From CAVDHB01 sp963608705 (lineage in GTDB: Bacteria; Bacteroidota; Bacteroidia; Bacteroidales; Bacteroidaceae): 64,000 bases of DNA. Shown here one piece after another: positions 1 through 8,386 of the stretch (its first letter is position 1; every line of letters begins with the position of its first letter). The notes beneath the pieces are model-generated. The model saw only the letters and a program-made list of their open reading frames with translations, ran no database searches and was not told the DNA's origin. A program made the translations under genes and the position numbers. The DNA is taken from the NCBI GenBank assembly GCA_963608705.1, contig CAVDHB010000068.1, forward strand, positions 62,001 to 126,000, read 5' to 3'.

Positions 1-445
1 CGGCCTTGAGTAAAGGGAGTTTATAAGATACTTGGAAGTATTCGATAAGCTGTACCAACACTTCGGTGTCCGTCTCGCTTTTGAAGGTGTAGCCTTTGGC
101 TTGTAGCTGGCGCCGCAGTGTGGCATAGTTCTCGATGATGCCGTTGTGTACAAGAGCCAGGTTGCCAGACTGAGAGACATGGGGATGGGCGTTGAGGGTG
201 TTCGGCTCTCCGTGGGTGGCCCAGCGGGTGTGTGCAATGCCCGTGTTGCCCTCTTGAGGTTCTTTGGCGGCCACGGCTTCCAAATCCGCCACCTTTCCTT
301 TTGCCTTGTATACCTCTAAATTGTCTTGAGGTGTCACCATGGCTACTCCCGCACTGTCGTATCCTCTGTATTCCAGTCGTTTCAGACCTTTTATCAAGAT
401 AGGGTAAGCCTGTCGGCTTCCCAAATATCCTACAATTCCACACAT
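1..445 (-). CDS. glmS: Glutamine-fructose-6-phosphate aminotransferase, N-terminal part
   Basis: This is the first 148 codons of GlmS; the gene runs off the left edge. Reading the minus strand from the ATG at 445 gives MCGIVGYLGS, with Cys2 as the N-terminal nucleophile of the Ntn glutaminase domain. Family motifs follow: LEYRGYDSAG, HTRWATHGEPN (about residues 84-94) and LVHNGIIENY. GlmS transfers glutamine amide nitrogen to fructose-6-phosphate to make glucosamine-6-phosphate, the entry to UDP-GlcNAc for peptidoglycan and LPS. No frameshift is seen. Another open stretch begins at a GTG at 443 in a different frame and is only a shadow. The gene is divergent from the NagB/LmbE gene at 601. 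Confidence 0.97.
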   Translation of the reverse strand, partial: MCGIVGYLGSRQAYPILIKGLKRLEYRGYDSAGVAMVTPQDNLEVYKAKGKVADLEAVAAKEPQEGNTGIAHTRWATHGEPNTLNAHPHVSQSGNLALVHNGIIENYATLRRQLQAKGYTFKSETDTEVLVQLIEYFQVSYKLPLLKA

Positions 446-477
446 AGTTTTTTGTTGTTTTGGTGTTTACTTGTCTG

Positions 478-508
478 CAAATTTAGGGAAAAAGCAGGAT
501 TCTCCAAA
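478..508 (-). promoter_or_regulatory. Bacteroidetes-type promoter of glmS
   Basis: On the minus strand a TTTG (508-505), a 19-base gap and TAAATTTG (485-478) match the TTTG-N19-21-TAnnTTTG consensus. The transcript would start near 470, leaving a leader of about 25 bases before the glmS ATG at 445. Confidence 0.75.
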
Positions 509-548
509 TAAATCACCTTGATATATCGGGAAAAAGTCTCTTTTTTAT

Positions 549-579
549 TTTGTGTGTAGGCGGACAATGTGTATCTTTG
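549..579 (+). promoter_or_regulatory. Bacteroidetes-type promoter of the NagB/LmbE gene
   Basis: TTTG at 549-552, 19 bases, then TATCTTTG at 572-579, an exact TAnnTTTG -7 element. The start of transcription should lie near 586, about 15 bases before the ATG at 601. It is back-to-back with the glmS promoter, so both sit in a region of about 155 bases. Confidence 0.8.
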
Positions 580-600
580 CTGTGTCAAACTTTATAACTT

Positions 601-2592
601 ATGAGACTGAATCTAACTTCCCAGATTTCATTAAATCAGGTGTCTCTTCGCTATTACAAGCCAGAGAACGATGTGGTACGTGCCGCTTTGACACGGTTTG
701 AAAAGGTACGGACGGATATTTCGGAGACTATGGAAGCCGCTTCTGCGCAGGTGGCGGAGGAAATAGTGTACGCCATCCGTCTGAAACAAGAAAAACATGA
801 GCATTTCGTGTTAGCTTTGACGGGTGGCTCATCCTTGAGTGAGTTGCTGAGAATCCTTGTGCAGAAGCACACGGACGATGGCGTAAGCTTCCGTAATGTC
901 ATCGTATTCAACGCTTATGAATACTATCCGCTTCCCGCAGACGCCAAATCCAGCAACCTGAAATTCTTGAAAGAGAATTTCTTGGACAAGGTGGATATTC
1001 TACCTGAGAATGTGTACAGTCCGGATACGTCTATCTCCAAAGATGACGTGACGGAATACTGTACGACATACGAAGGGTATCTGAAGAGTGTCGGAGGATT
1101 GGACATGGCGGTTGTCGGCATCGGACAGGATGGTAACATCGCCGTGAACGAGGGCGGATCACAACTTTCCTCTCGTACAAGATTGATGTTGTTGGGCAGT
1201 ACGTCCCGCATGGAAGCTTCCAAGATTTTTGGAAGTATGGACGGAGTGCCAGACTGTGCCATCACGATGGGAGTAGGCACGATTCTTTCTGCCCGGAAAG
1301 TGTATTTGCTGGCCTGGGGTGAGGAGAAAGCTGATATCATCGCCAAGGCGGTGGAAGGACAGATGACGGATGCGTTGCCGGCTTCTTTCCTTCAAGCGCA
1401 CGAGGACGCTTCGGTGGTGCTTGACTTGGCTGCCGCTGCACATCTTACCCGCATACAGCATCCGTGGCTGGTGACTTCCTGCGAGTGGAACAGCAAGTTG
1501 ATTCGCAGTGCGATTGTGTGGCTGTGCGAGAAACTGCATAAGCCTATTCTGAAACTGACCAACCGCGACTACAACGAGAACGGATTGAGCGAGTTGTTGG
1601 CATTATACGGTTCGGCTTATGATGTGAACATCCGTATCTTCAATGACTTGCAGCACACGATTACAGGCTGGCCGGGTGGAAAGCCGAATGCGGATGACAC
1701 GTATCGTCCCGAAAGAGCCACTCCTTATCCTAAGCGAGTGATTGTCTTCTCTCCACATCCTGACGATGACGTGATTTCCATGGGTGGCACCTTGCAGCGT
1801 TTAGTGAAGCAGGGGCATGATGTGCATGTGGCGTATGAGACTTCGGGCAATATCGCTGTGAGTGATGAGGAGGTACATCGTTTCCTGCATTTCCTGACGG
1901 GCTTTAACAGCTTGTTCGAGGATGGAAAGGACGAGACCATCAATAAGAAATATGCGGAAATCAAGGAGTTCCTGTCCAAGAAGAGTCCTTCGGATATGGA
2001 TACTCGGGATATATTGACCCTCAAAGGGTTAATCCGTAGAGGAGAGGCGACTATCGCCGGTATGTACAACCACTTGGACACAAATCACATTCATTTCTTG
2101 GATCTACCTTTCTATGAGACGGGTAAGGTGGTGAAATATCCCTTGGGAGAACGTGATGTGAATATCGTGCGCAAGTTCCTGCAAGAGGTAAAGCCTCACC
2201 AGATATTTGTAGCCGGTGACTTGGCGGATCCTCATGGCACGCATCGTGTTTGTACGAATGCGGTATTCGCCGCTATCGATTTGGAGAAACAAGCGGGAGC
2301 GGAATGGTTGAAGGACTGCCGTATATGGATGTACCGCGGTGCATGGGCTGAATGGGAGATTGAGAACATCGAGATGGTGGTGCCGATGTCTCCCGAAGAG
2401 TTGAGAAACAAGCGCAACGCTATTCTCAAACACCAGTCGCAGATGGAAGGCGCACCCTATCTGGGCGACGACGAGCGTCTGTTCTGGCAACGTTCCGAAG
2501 ACCGCAATCACGCTACGGCACAGTTGTACCAGAATTTAGGTCTTGCTTCCTACGAGGCTATGGAGGCTTTTGTGGAGTACATTCCGTTGTAA
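601..2592 (+). CDS. nagB: Glucosamine-6-phosphate deaminase-like / LmbE (PIG-L) deacetylase-like fusion protein
   Basis: The 663-residue cytoplasmic protein has two parts. Residues about 1-290 are NagB-like: ALTGGSS at 72-78, VGIGQDGNIAVNE at 172-184 and a MGVGTILSARKVYLLAWGE stretch. Residues about 375-663 are LmbE/PIG-L-like: HPDDD at 386-390 (metal site) and DPHGTHR near 545-550. This fused form is what Bacteroides genomes usually annotate as nagB. Compared with E. coli NagB, the catalytic Asp72 position is Tyr106 (FNAYEYYP) and His143 is Asn179, while Asp177 and Glu184 are kept. Deaminase activity is therefore uncertain. Divergence from glmS suggests a role in amino-sugar balance. The gene stands alone, with its own promoter and a hairpin after the stop. 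Confidence 0.85.
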   Translation: MRLNLTSQISLNQVSLRYYKPENDVVRAALTRFEKVRTDISETMEAASAQVAEEIVYAIRLKQEKHEHFVLALTGGSSLSELLRILVQKHTDDGVSFRNVIVFNAYEYYPLPADAKSSNLKFLKENFLDKVDILPENVYSPDTSISKDDVTEYCTTYEGYLKSVGGLDMAVVGIGQDGNIAVNEGGSQLSSRTRLMLLGSTSRMEASKIFGSMDGVPDCAITMGVGTILSARKVYLLAWGEEKADIIAKAVEGQMTDALPASFLQAHEDASVVLDLAAAAHLTRIQHPWLVTSCEWNSKLIRSAIVWLCEKLHKPILKLTNRDYNENGLSELLALYGSAYDVNIRIFNDLQHTITGWPGGKPNADDTYRPERATPYPKRVIVFSPHPDDDVISMGGTLQRLVKQGHDVHVAYETSGNIAVSDEEVHRFLHFLTGFNSLFEDGKDETINKKYAEIKEFLSKKSPSDMDTRDILTLKGLIRRGEATIAGMYNHLDTNHIHFLDLPFYETGKVVKYPLGERDVNIVRKFLQEVKPHQIFVAGDLADPHGTHRVCTNAVFAAIDLEKQAGAEWLKDCRIWMYRGAWAEWEIENIEMVVPMSPEELRNKRNAILKHQSQMEGAPYLGDDERLFWQRSEDRNHATAQLYQNLGLASYEAMEAFVEYIPL

Positions 2593-2651
2593 ATTCTGTT
2601 TCCCCCGTCAGGCGTGTCCTGGCGAGGGGATTGCAATCCACCATTTTATAT

Positions 2652-2695
2652 ACCGTAACTCACCGTGTCATTTTTTCCAAACGGTGAGTTACGGT
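2652..2695 (+). terminator. 15-bp perfect hairpin after the NagB/LmbE gene
   Basis: ACCGTAACTCACCGT (2652-2666) is exactly complementary to 2681-2695, with a T-rich 14-base loop. A T-rich stretch follows. It lies 59 bases after the stop codon and probably ends the transcript. The ACCGTAA arm resembles the hairpin at 54.9 kb, so it may also belong to a repeat family. Confidence 0.6.
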
Positions 2696-2812
2696 TCTTA
2701 TTTCACTGAGTTCTTTCTCACTATATACACCTTGAAACTTGAGTGATCTCATAAATGCTTATCCGCAAACATACCACTCTCCTGTCTTGCACGTTGCAAT
2801 ATTGAACTAGTA

Positions 2813-2834
2813 GAGACGCGATTCATCGCGTCTC
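2813..2834. repeat. 22-bp dispersed palindrome, copy 1
   Basis: GAGACGCG, a six-base centre ATTCAT, then CGCGTCTC: an eight-base perfect stem. The same sequence recurs at 2899-2920 and 54773-54794, and a base-compensated version is at 55034-55055. All copies lie between genes. Confidence 0.75.
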
Positions 2835-2898
2835 CATTCATCAGCGTCTCCACATTCATCAGCGATGAATTATCTGTGAATTAAATACTATAAAAGCG

Positions 2899-2920
2899 GA
2901 GACGCGATGAATCGCGTCTC
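2899..2920. repeat. 22-bp dispersed palindrome, copy 2 (inverted relative to copy 1)
   Basis: GAGACGCG-ATGAAT-CGCGTCTC, the reverse complement of copy 1. Between the two copies (2835-2898) lie degenerate half-sites such as TCAGCGTCTCC and ATTCATCAGCGATGAAT. Confidence 0.75.
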
Positions 2921-2976
2921 TACCTAACAATGTTGATTAGTGGTACAGTTGCGGATAATCATTTTCATTGACGATA

Positions 2977-3006
2977 AGAAAAAAAGAAGGGGTACCGCTG
3001 TACCCC
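2977..3006 (-). terminator. Intrinsic terminator of the fabD-amylase transcript
   Basis: GGGGTAC (2989-2995), loop CGCT and GTACCCC (3000-3006) form a 7-bp GC-rich stem. On the minus strand it is followed by a T-rich run (plus-strand A/G run at 2977-2988), the classic intrinsic terminator layout. Bases 3007-3102 hold only a possible 21-codon ORF (3032-3097) that I do not trust. Confidence 0.75.
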
Positions 3007-3102
3007 AATGTTTAACCTTAAATCTAATACTATGAAAAACACACCTCAAATGTACTGCTTTTTATTGAATCGACCAATAATCTTAAACAGTATTTAACTC
3101 TT

Positions 3103-4782
3103 TTATTGGGTTATCTTGAATATCCGTCCGTAATTAGCGGGTATTTCGATGTTCACTTCCTTATCTGGTTGTAAGGATATCGGGATTACATCCTCGCTGA
3201 GCAAGTCTTTGGCGATGAAGTTGTCTCCCGTTTTCATGCAGAGATAGTCAAAGGCATGTTGTGGAATATTGATTCCAGTATGTGCGGTCATATCGCTGAA
3301 ATTTGCGGCTACCAGCAATACTTCGTTTCCCAGTTTACGCAAGAAAGTGAAGATGTGCCGCTCATCGAAGTTCCAGTTATTCTGGTTGACATACATCAAG
3401 TCGAAGAAAAGCCCGTCTTTCACCGCTTTGTCCTTGTTGCAGAGTGTGAGTATTTTCTGGTAGAATGTCCGAAGATCGTTCTCCTCCTCATTCAGCAGTC
3501 CACTCTTGAACTTTCCTCCGTTTCTCCAGCGGCGTACAGAGTCTACCGTGCAATAGTCGAAAATAGAGGTTCTTCCATCCAGTCCGCTGAATCCTTCTTC
3601 GTTCATGCCCCTTTCGCCAAGTTCCTGTCCGAAATAGATCATCACAGGATTTGTGTTCATCATGGTGGCGACAATCATGCCGGGACGGCCTTTCTTGCCA
3701 TTTCCCGCATAGAAGTCGGAGGCGATGCGTTGTTCATCGTGGTTCTCCATGAAATTCAGCATTTTGTTCTGAATGTCCTCCACTCTTTGCCAGCAACCAG
3801 TGAGATTGGAGGCGGGCGCTTGGCCGCAGGTTACGGCACGGAGGGTGTCGTACAGCCCCACTTTGTCATAGAGCAAGTCAAACTTTCCGTTGTAGAGATA
3901 GTTTCGGTAGTTGTTAGGATTGTAAATCTCGGCGATGAAAAGCAGGTTGGGATACTTGTCCTTCACTTGCGGGATGACCCATCCCCAGAACTCCACGGGT
4001 ACCATCTCCACCATGTCACAGCGGAACCCGTCTACTCCCTTGTCTGCCCAAAATAAGAGGATGTCTCTCATTTTCAGCCAAGTGTCTGGTATGGGGTTGA
4101 AGTGTCCGTTATGATAACTGTCCACTCCGTAATTCAGCTTCACGGTTTCATACCAGTCGTTTACGTTCACGAATGCGTCGAAACGGTCGTTTCCTGTGGC
4201 TTTGGCGGGCATTTCCACGTAGGGGTTCTCTTGCCCTGCATAGAAGTCTATACTGCCTTCCAGCTTCTTTCCGGGAATGTAATAATAGTTGTTCATCGGG
4301 GAGAAAGCGACATTTTTGTCATCTTTCTCTCCGAAATCCTCCACTCCCTCCGGCTTGGCGTCGGAGTGGTATTGACGGGCTACATGATTAGGGATGAAAT
4401 CAATGATGACTTTCAGGTTGGAACGGTGGGAACGGAAGAGCAGACTCTTGAACTCTTCCATACGTTCCGCCGGTTTCACCGCCAGGTCTGGGTCTATGTC
4501 ATAATAGTCTTTTATGGCGTAAGGAGACCCTGCCTTTCCTTTCACCACGGCAGGATGGTCTTGCTGGATGCCATCGTAATGTGTTTGCGTGGCGTGTTCC
4601 AGCAATCCTGTGTACCATATATGCGTGACACCGAGCGATTTGATGGCGTTTAATGCCTTGGCGGTGAAGTCGGCCATCTTTCCGCAGCCGTTTTCGGTGA
4701 TAGTTCCGTTTTTCTTGCATTGCACGGTGTTGTTGCCAAACAGACGCGGCAGTACCTGATATATTACAATTCTTTGTTTCAT
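3103..4782 (-). CDS. Cytoplasmic GH13 alpha-amylase family protein
   Basis: The 559-residue protein has no signal peptide and carries the four conserved GH13 regions: VIIDFIPNHV (125-134), GVDGFRCDM (249-257, nucleophile Asp256), LLFIAEIYNP (280-289, acid/base Glu285) and NFMENHDEQR (343-352, His348-Asp349). It should act on alpha-glucosidic bonds of intracellular maltodextrin or glycogen-like substrates; the exact substrate cannot be read from the sequence. The start is the ATG at 4782. The gene follows fabD by 36 bases on the same strand and probably shares its transcript, ending at the terminator at 2977-3006. Confidence 0.9.
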   Translation of the reverse strand: MKQRIVIYQVLPRLFGNNTVQCKKNGTITENGCGKMADFTAKALNAIKSLGVTHIWYTGLLEHATQTHYDGIQQDHPAVVKGKAGSPYAIKDYYDIDPDLAVKPAERMEEFKSLLFRSHRSNLKVIIDFIPNHVARQYHSDAKPEGVEDFGEKDDKNVAFSPMNNYYYIPGKKLEGSIDFYAGQENPYVEMPAKATGNDRFDAFVNVNDWYETVKLNYGVDSYHNGHFNPIPDTWLKMRDILLFWADKGVDGFRCDMVEMVPVEFWGWVIPQVKDKYPNLLFIAEIYNPNNYRNYLYNGKFDLLYDKVGLYDTLRAVTCGQAPASNLTGCWQRVEDIQNKMLNFMENHDEQRIASDFYAGNGKKGRPGMIVATMMNTNPVMIYFGQELGERGMNEEGFSGLDGRTSIFDYCTVDSVRRWRNGGKFKSGLLNEEENDLRTFYQKILTLCNKDKAVKDGLFFDLMYVNQNNWNFDERHIFTFLRKLGNEVLLVAANFSDMTAHTGINIPQHAFDYLCMKTGDNFIAKDLLSEDVIPISLQPDKEVNIEIPANYGRIFKITQ

Positions 4783-4818
4783 GAAAATTCCTCCTTAATA
4801 ATGTTAGCCCGAAAAAGG

Positions 4819-5709
4819 TCAGGCCAGTCCGTGGGCTTGTACTTCTGCGTTTCCCTTGCAGATTTTCTTGACAAGTCCTTGCAGTACTTTACCCGGCCCG
4901 CACTCCACGAATTCCGTAGCTCCGTCTGCCACCATCTGCTGTACTTCCTGAGTCCAGCGTACGGGTGAGGTCAGTTGCGCAATCAAGTTCTTCTTGATTT
5001 CCTCCGGGTTGGTATGTGCCTTGGCATCTACATTTTGATAGATGGGACACTTGGGGGTGTGGAAAGTAGTATCCTCGATGGCCTGCTGGAGTTCTTCCCG
5101 TGCAGGTTGCATCAAAGGAGAATGGAATGCGCCACCGACTTTCAGCACTAACGCTCTTTTAGCGCCTTCAGCCTTCAGCCGTTCGCAAGCTTTGTTGATG
5201 GCGTCCACGTTTCCGCTGATGACAATCTGTCCCGGACAGTTGAAATTAGCCGGTACCACGATGTCTCCCGGTGTGGAGATTTCCTCGCACGCTTTTTCCA
5301 CTGTCTCGTCAGGCAGGGCAATGATAGCGGCCATGGTAGAAGGAGCGATTTCACAGGCTTTCTGCATGGCGTGTGCACGGGTGGAGACTAATTTTAATCC
5401 GTCTCCGAAATCGAGTACACCTGCGGCCACCAATGCGGAGAACTCTCCGAGAGAGTGTCCGGCCACCATATCCGGAGTAGACTCCGAGCAGATGGCGGAG
5501 ATAACAGAGTGAAGGAAGACGGCGGGTTGTGTCACCTTGGTCTGCTTCAAGTCGTCATCGGTCCCGTTGAACATGATGTCGGTGAGGGAGAATCCCGCAA
5601 TGTCGTTAGCTTGGTCGAAAAGTTCTTTCGCCTTTGCGTTCTGCTCGTAGAGGTCTTTGCCCATACCTGGGAATTGTGCGCCTTGTCCGGGGAAAATATA
5701 TGCTTTCAT
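4819..5709 (-). CDS. fabD: Malonyl-CoA:ACP transacylase
   Basis: FabD moves malonyl groups from CoA to acyl carrier protein to supply type II fatty-acid synthesis. The 296-residue length is normal for the family. FPGQGAQFPGMG is at 6-17, the nucleophile elbow GHSLG at 84-88 (Ser86), and the catalytic histidine is in GGAFHSPLM (His196). The ATG at 5709 is the only sensible start. It sits between the rpsP terminator and the amylase gene. No clear -7 element was found in the short gap upstream, so it may depend on read-through from rpsP. Confidence 0.96.
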   Translation of the reverse strand: MKAYIFPGQGAQFPGMGKDLYEQNAKAKELFDQANDIAGFSLTDIMFNGTDDDLKQTKVTQPAVFLHSVISAICSESTPDMVAGHSLGEFSALVAAGVLDFGDGLKLVSTRAHAMQKACEIAPSTMAAIIALPDETVEKACEEISTPGDIVVPANFNCPGQIVISGNVDAINKACERLKAEGAKRALVLKVGGAFHSPLMQPAREELQQAIEDTTFHTPKCPIYQNVDAKAHTNPEEIKKNLIAQLTSPVRWTQEVQQMVADGATEFVECGPGKVLQGLVKKICKGNAEVQAHGLA

Positions 5710-5734
5710 TGGGTGTAGATTTAGTTTGATGTGT

Positions 5735-5768
5735 TTATAAAAGAAATCCCACCGTTGCCGGCGGGATT
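5735..5768 (-). terminator. Intrinsic terminator after rpsP
   Basis: AATCCC-A-CCG (5745-5754), loop TTGC and CGG-C-GGGATT (5759-5768) form a stem with one mismatch. On the minus strand a T-rich tract follows (5744-5735). It lies between the rpsP stop (5787) and the fabD start (5709). Confidence 0.6.
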
Positions 5769-5786
5769 GTTTGGGGTTGTCAGGTT

Positions 5787-6362
5787 TTAAGCCTCTGCCG
5801 GAGCTTCTTCTGTTTTAGGAGCTTCCTCTGCGTTGGCTTCGCCTTCAGCTTGCTGTGCTTCAGCTGCTTTTGCTGCCTCAGCCTCGGCTTTGGCCTTTTC
5901 CTCAGCGGCTTTCTTTTCAGCTACCTTCTTGGCGATTTCCTCGTTCACCTTCTTCTCGGCTTCGAGACGCTGTTGGTAAGCCTCTTTCTTGGCCTCAGCA
6001 GTCTTTGCTTTTGCTGCGTCGATCTGCTGTGTCTTGCTGGATTTCCAAGCGTCGAACTTGCTCTGAGCGGCTGCTTCGTCGAATGCGCCTTTCTTCACAC
6101 CGCCATGCAGGTGTTTCATCAACATCACGCCTTCACGGGAAAGGATGTTACGTACTGTGTCAGTGGGCTGTGCGCCGGTCTCGACCCAGTACAAGGCACG
6201 GTCAAAATTCAAATCTACTGTGGCAGGGTCTGTGTTGGGGTTGTAAGTACCCAGTTTTTCAATGAATTTTCCATCACGTGGAGCTCTTGAGTCAGCGATT
6301 ACGATGGAGTAGAAGGCATAGCCTTTACGTCCGTGACGCTGAAGTCTGATTTTTGTTGCCAT
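5787..6362 (-). CDS. rpsP: 30S ribosomal protein S16 with long acidic/basic tail
   Basis: Residues 1 to about 90 are a normal S16 (start MATKIRLQRHGRKG, then FYSIVIADSRAPRDGKFIEKLGTYNP), which helps assemble the 30S body. The protein is 191 residues, about twice the bacterial norm. From about residue 95 on it is a low-complexity Ala/Lys/Glu tail predicted to be a charged helix or disordered. Tailed S16 is familiar in Bacteroidetes. It has its own promoter at 6424-6455 and its own terminator, so it is expressed apart from fabD and recQ. Confidence 0.95.
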   Translation of the reverse strand: MATKIRLQRHGRKGYAFYSIVIADSRAPRDGKFIEKLGTYNPNTDPATVDLNFDRALYWVETGAQPTDTVRNILSREGVMLMKHLHGGVKKGAFDEAAAQSKFDAWKSSKTQQIDAAKAKTAEAKKEAYQQRLEAEKKVNEEIAKKVAEKKAAEEKAKAEAEAAKAAEAQQAEGEANAEEAPKTEEAPAEA

Positions 6363-6406
6363 TTACTTAAAATAGTTTTTGTGAATAATGATTTGAATAA
6401 CTGATA

Positions 6407-8386
6407 TCACGTATCAGCGGGTGCAAAAGTACGATAAGGTTTTGATTTAGACAAATTTTCCGCTTCTTTTTCGTCCTTTTCCTGCTTGCAAAGGGTCAAA
6501 TAACCGTCTGTGATGCGTAAAATCTCTTCTGACAACATATAATGCACGACTTTTAGGGTCTTTTCCGAAGACAGATTTGGCAAGGAGAATGCAGAGGCTT
6601 TCCTCTCTTTTTCAGGCGCTGATTGAAGGGTGTGGATTACTTCGTCCCTGATGTTCGCATATTCTCCGGCCTTCAATCCAGAAGGATGGGCATGGAGACA
6701 TACGTCACAGATTCCGCAGTTATGTTCATTCCGTTCGCCGAAATAGTGGAGCAGCATCCTGCTCCGACAGTGCTCGTCTTCCTCGGCGTACTGTATCATG
6801 GCTTCAATTCGCTGGGTGAAACTCTTCTTTCGGTTTTCGTACACTTCTTGGGGGATTATGAGCTTCTCTGACGGCACTCGGTCTCTTAAATACGTTATGT
6901 AGGGAGTGCGTCTGCGGGGAATGTAGGAGACGATACCTTGTCGGGAAAGACCTATGAGTATGGGGTAGATTTGCTGGTTGGCCACTCCAGCGATACGGCT
7001 TAGTTTCTCCTCTTCTATATATACATAATCCGTGAAAAGCCCCTCGTAGCAGCGGAGTAGTGCCCTCAAGACACTTTCGGTGTCGTCGTCTTGGTTATCG
7101 AGGCGGTACAAGGCGTCTCGGCCAAGGAGGAACATGAGACGTGACTGGCTTTCTTCTTCGGGCGAGTAGTGGAGGTAGCCACAACGGGTCAGAATCTGGA
7201 GCGCACTAACCGTGGGGACGGGAAAGTGCTTGAAGGTGCGGCAGAACTTGTCTAAGTCAAAGGTCTTGGTCATGTCCTGTCCGTCTTCCATGGCCAACTG
7301 GTAATAGTAGGCGAGATGTTCGTAGATTTGACGGATGAACGTCTTGTCCGGGAATGTTTCCGGGATTCTCTTTTGCAGTGAAGTACGGTCTTTACGGCAG
7401 TATAGCAGCACGGCATAGGCTTTCTTCCCGTCTCTTCCTGCTCGTCCGGCTTCCTGGAAATAAGCTTCGGGAGAATCTGGCATATTGAGATGAATTACAT
7501 AACGCACGTCCGGCTTGTCTATTCCCATGCCGAAAGCGTTGGTGGCCACCATTACTCGGATGTGTCCTTCTTGCCACTCCTTTTGCCGTTGGTCTTTTGT
7601 GTCATTGCTCAGCCCTGCGTGATACCAGGTGGCGGTAATGCCATTCTTTTCTAAAAAGGTGGCTGTCTCCTTTGTCAGTTTTCGGTTGCGGGTGTAGACG
7701 ATGGCTGTGCCTGGCAGGCTTTCCAGTATATGCAGCATCTCGCCCTGCTTGTCTTCCGTGCGGCGCACCACATAAGCGATGTTCTGACGCTCAAAACTCA
7801 TACGGAACACGTTTTCTTTGGCAAAGCCCAACCTTTGCTGAATGTCTTTCACCACCTCCGGTGTAGCGGTGGCAGTAAGAGCCAGCACAGGCTTTCCAGC
7901 CAGAAGTCCCCGAATTTTACATATCTGAAGATAGGAGGGACGGAAATCGTATCCCCATTGCGAGATGCAGTGAGCCTCGTCCACGGTGACGAAGCTCACG
8001 TGCATCCTGCTTAGCTTGTCGATAAACAATTCAGATGACAGTCGTTCGGGAGAGACGTAAAGAAACTTGTAATCTCCGAGCACACAGTTCTCCAGTGCGG
8101 TCAGCACTTCTCCTCGGGTCATTCCCGAGTAGACTGCCGTAGCCTTGACACCCCGTTTCCGAAGGTTCGCCACCTGGTCTTTCATCAAGGCGATGAGCGG
8201 AGTGATGACGATACACACACCCTCCTCCATCAATGCCGGTACTTGGAAAGTGACGGACTTACCTCCTCCTGTGGGCATAAGCCCAAGGGTGTCCTTTCCT
8301 TCATAGATGCTTTCTATGATGTTTCTCTGGACTCCCCGGAAGCTGTCATAGCCCCAGTATGTTTTCAGTGTCTCCTCGAAAGTCAT
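6407..8386 (-). CDS. recQ: RecQ-family ATP-dependent DNA helicase
   Basis: The 659-residue superfamily 2 helicase unwinds DNA 3'-5' in repair and recombination. Motif I is LMPTGGGKSVTFQ (about 36-48), motif II is VDEAHCISQWGYDFRPSY and motif VI is QEAGRAGRDG. The order of the C-terminal parts is unusual: a winged-helix-like region (about 400-500) comes before the cysteine cluster CRSRMLLHYFG...CGICDVC (about 545-572), whereas E. coli RecQ has the zinc site first. No obvious HRDC domain is present. Its ATG overlaps the recJ stop by four bases, so the two are translationally coupled. Confidence 0.92.
   Translation of the reverse strand: MTFEETLKTYWGYDSFRGVQRNIIESIYEGKDTLGLMPTGGGKSVTFQVPALMEEGVCIVITPLIALMKDQVANLRKRGVKATAVYSGMTRGEVLTALENCVLGDYKFLYVSPERLSSELFIDKLSRMHVSFVTVDEAHCISQWGYDFRPSYLQICKIRGLLAGKPVLALTATATPEVVKDIQQRLGFAKENVFRMSFERQNIAYVVRRTEDKQGEMLHILESLPGTAIVYTRNRKLTKETATFLEKNGITATWYHAGLSNDTKDQRQKEWQEGHIRVMVATNAFGMGIDKPDVRYVIHLNMPDSPEAYFQEAGRAGRDGKKAYAVLLYCRKDRTSLQKRIPETFPDKTFIRQIYEHLAYYYQLAMEDGQDMTKTFDLDKFCRTFKHFPVPTVSALQILTRCGYLHYSPEEESQSRLMFLLGRDALYRLDNQDDDTESVLRALLRCYEGLFTDYVYIEEEKLSRIAGVANQQIYPILIGLSRQGIVSYIPRRRTPYITYLRDRVPSEKLIIPQEVYENRKKSFTQRIEAMIQYAEEDEHCRSRMLLHYFGERNEHNCGICDVCLHAHPSGLKAGEYANIRDEVIHTLQSAPEKERKASAFSLPNLSSEKTLKVVHYMLSEEILRITDGYLTLCKQEKDEKEAENLSKSKPYRTFAPADT
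6424..6455 (-). promoter_or_regulatory. Promoter of rpsP
   Basis: Minus-strand TTTG (6455-6452), 20 bases, TACTTTTG (6431-6424): a full match to the Bacteroidetes consensus. The transcript should start near 6417, giving a leader of about 55 bases. A small hairpin (CTGATA 6401-6406 with TATCAG 6412-6417) would lie at its 5' end. The promoter lies inside the 3' end of recQ. Confidence 0.75.

Larger units (their letters stand above)
2754..2963. repeat. About 210-bp imperfect inverted-repeat element (MITE-like) holding two copies of a 22-bp palindrome
   Basis: The left end reads AATGCTTATCCGCAA (2754-2768). The right end, read on the other strand from 2963, is AATGATTATCCGCAA. TACCACT lies a few bases inside both ends. 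Inside, GTAGAGACGCGATTCATCGC at 2810 onward is repeated inverted, ending at 2923, each copy holding the palindrome GAGACGCG-ATTCAT-CGCGTCTC (2813-2834 and 2899-2920). There is no coding potential. The structure suggests a small non-autonomous mobile element or a folded RNA. Confidence 0.6.

Noticed and set aside
21..443. Open frame on the minus strand starting at a GTG
   Set aside because: It is a shifted frame of glmS; the frame starting at 445 gives a perfect GlmS N-terminus.
3032..3097. 21-codon ORF (MKNTPQMY...) downstream of the amylase gene
   Set aside because: Too short, no known family, and lies in a terminator-rich gap; probably chance or a remnant.
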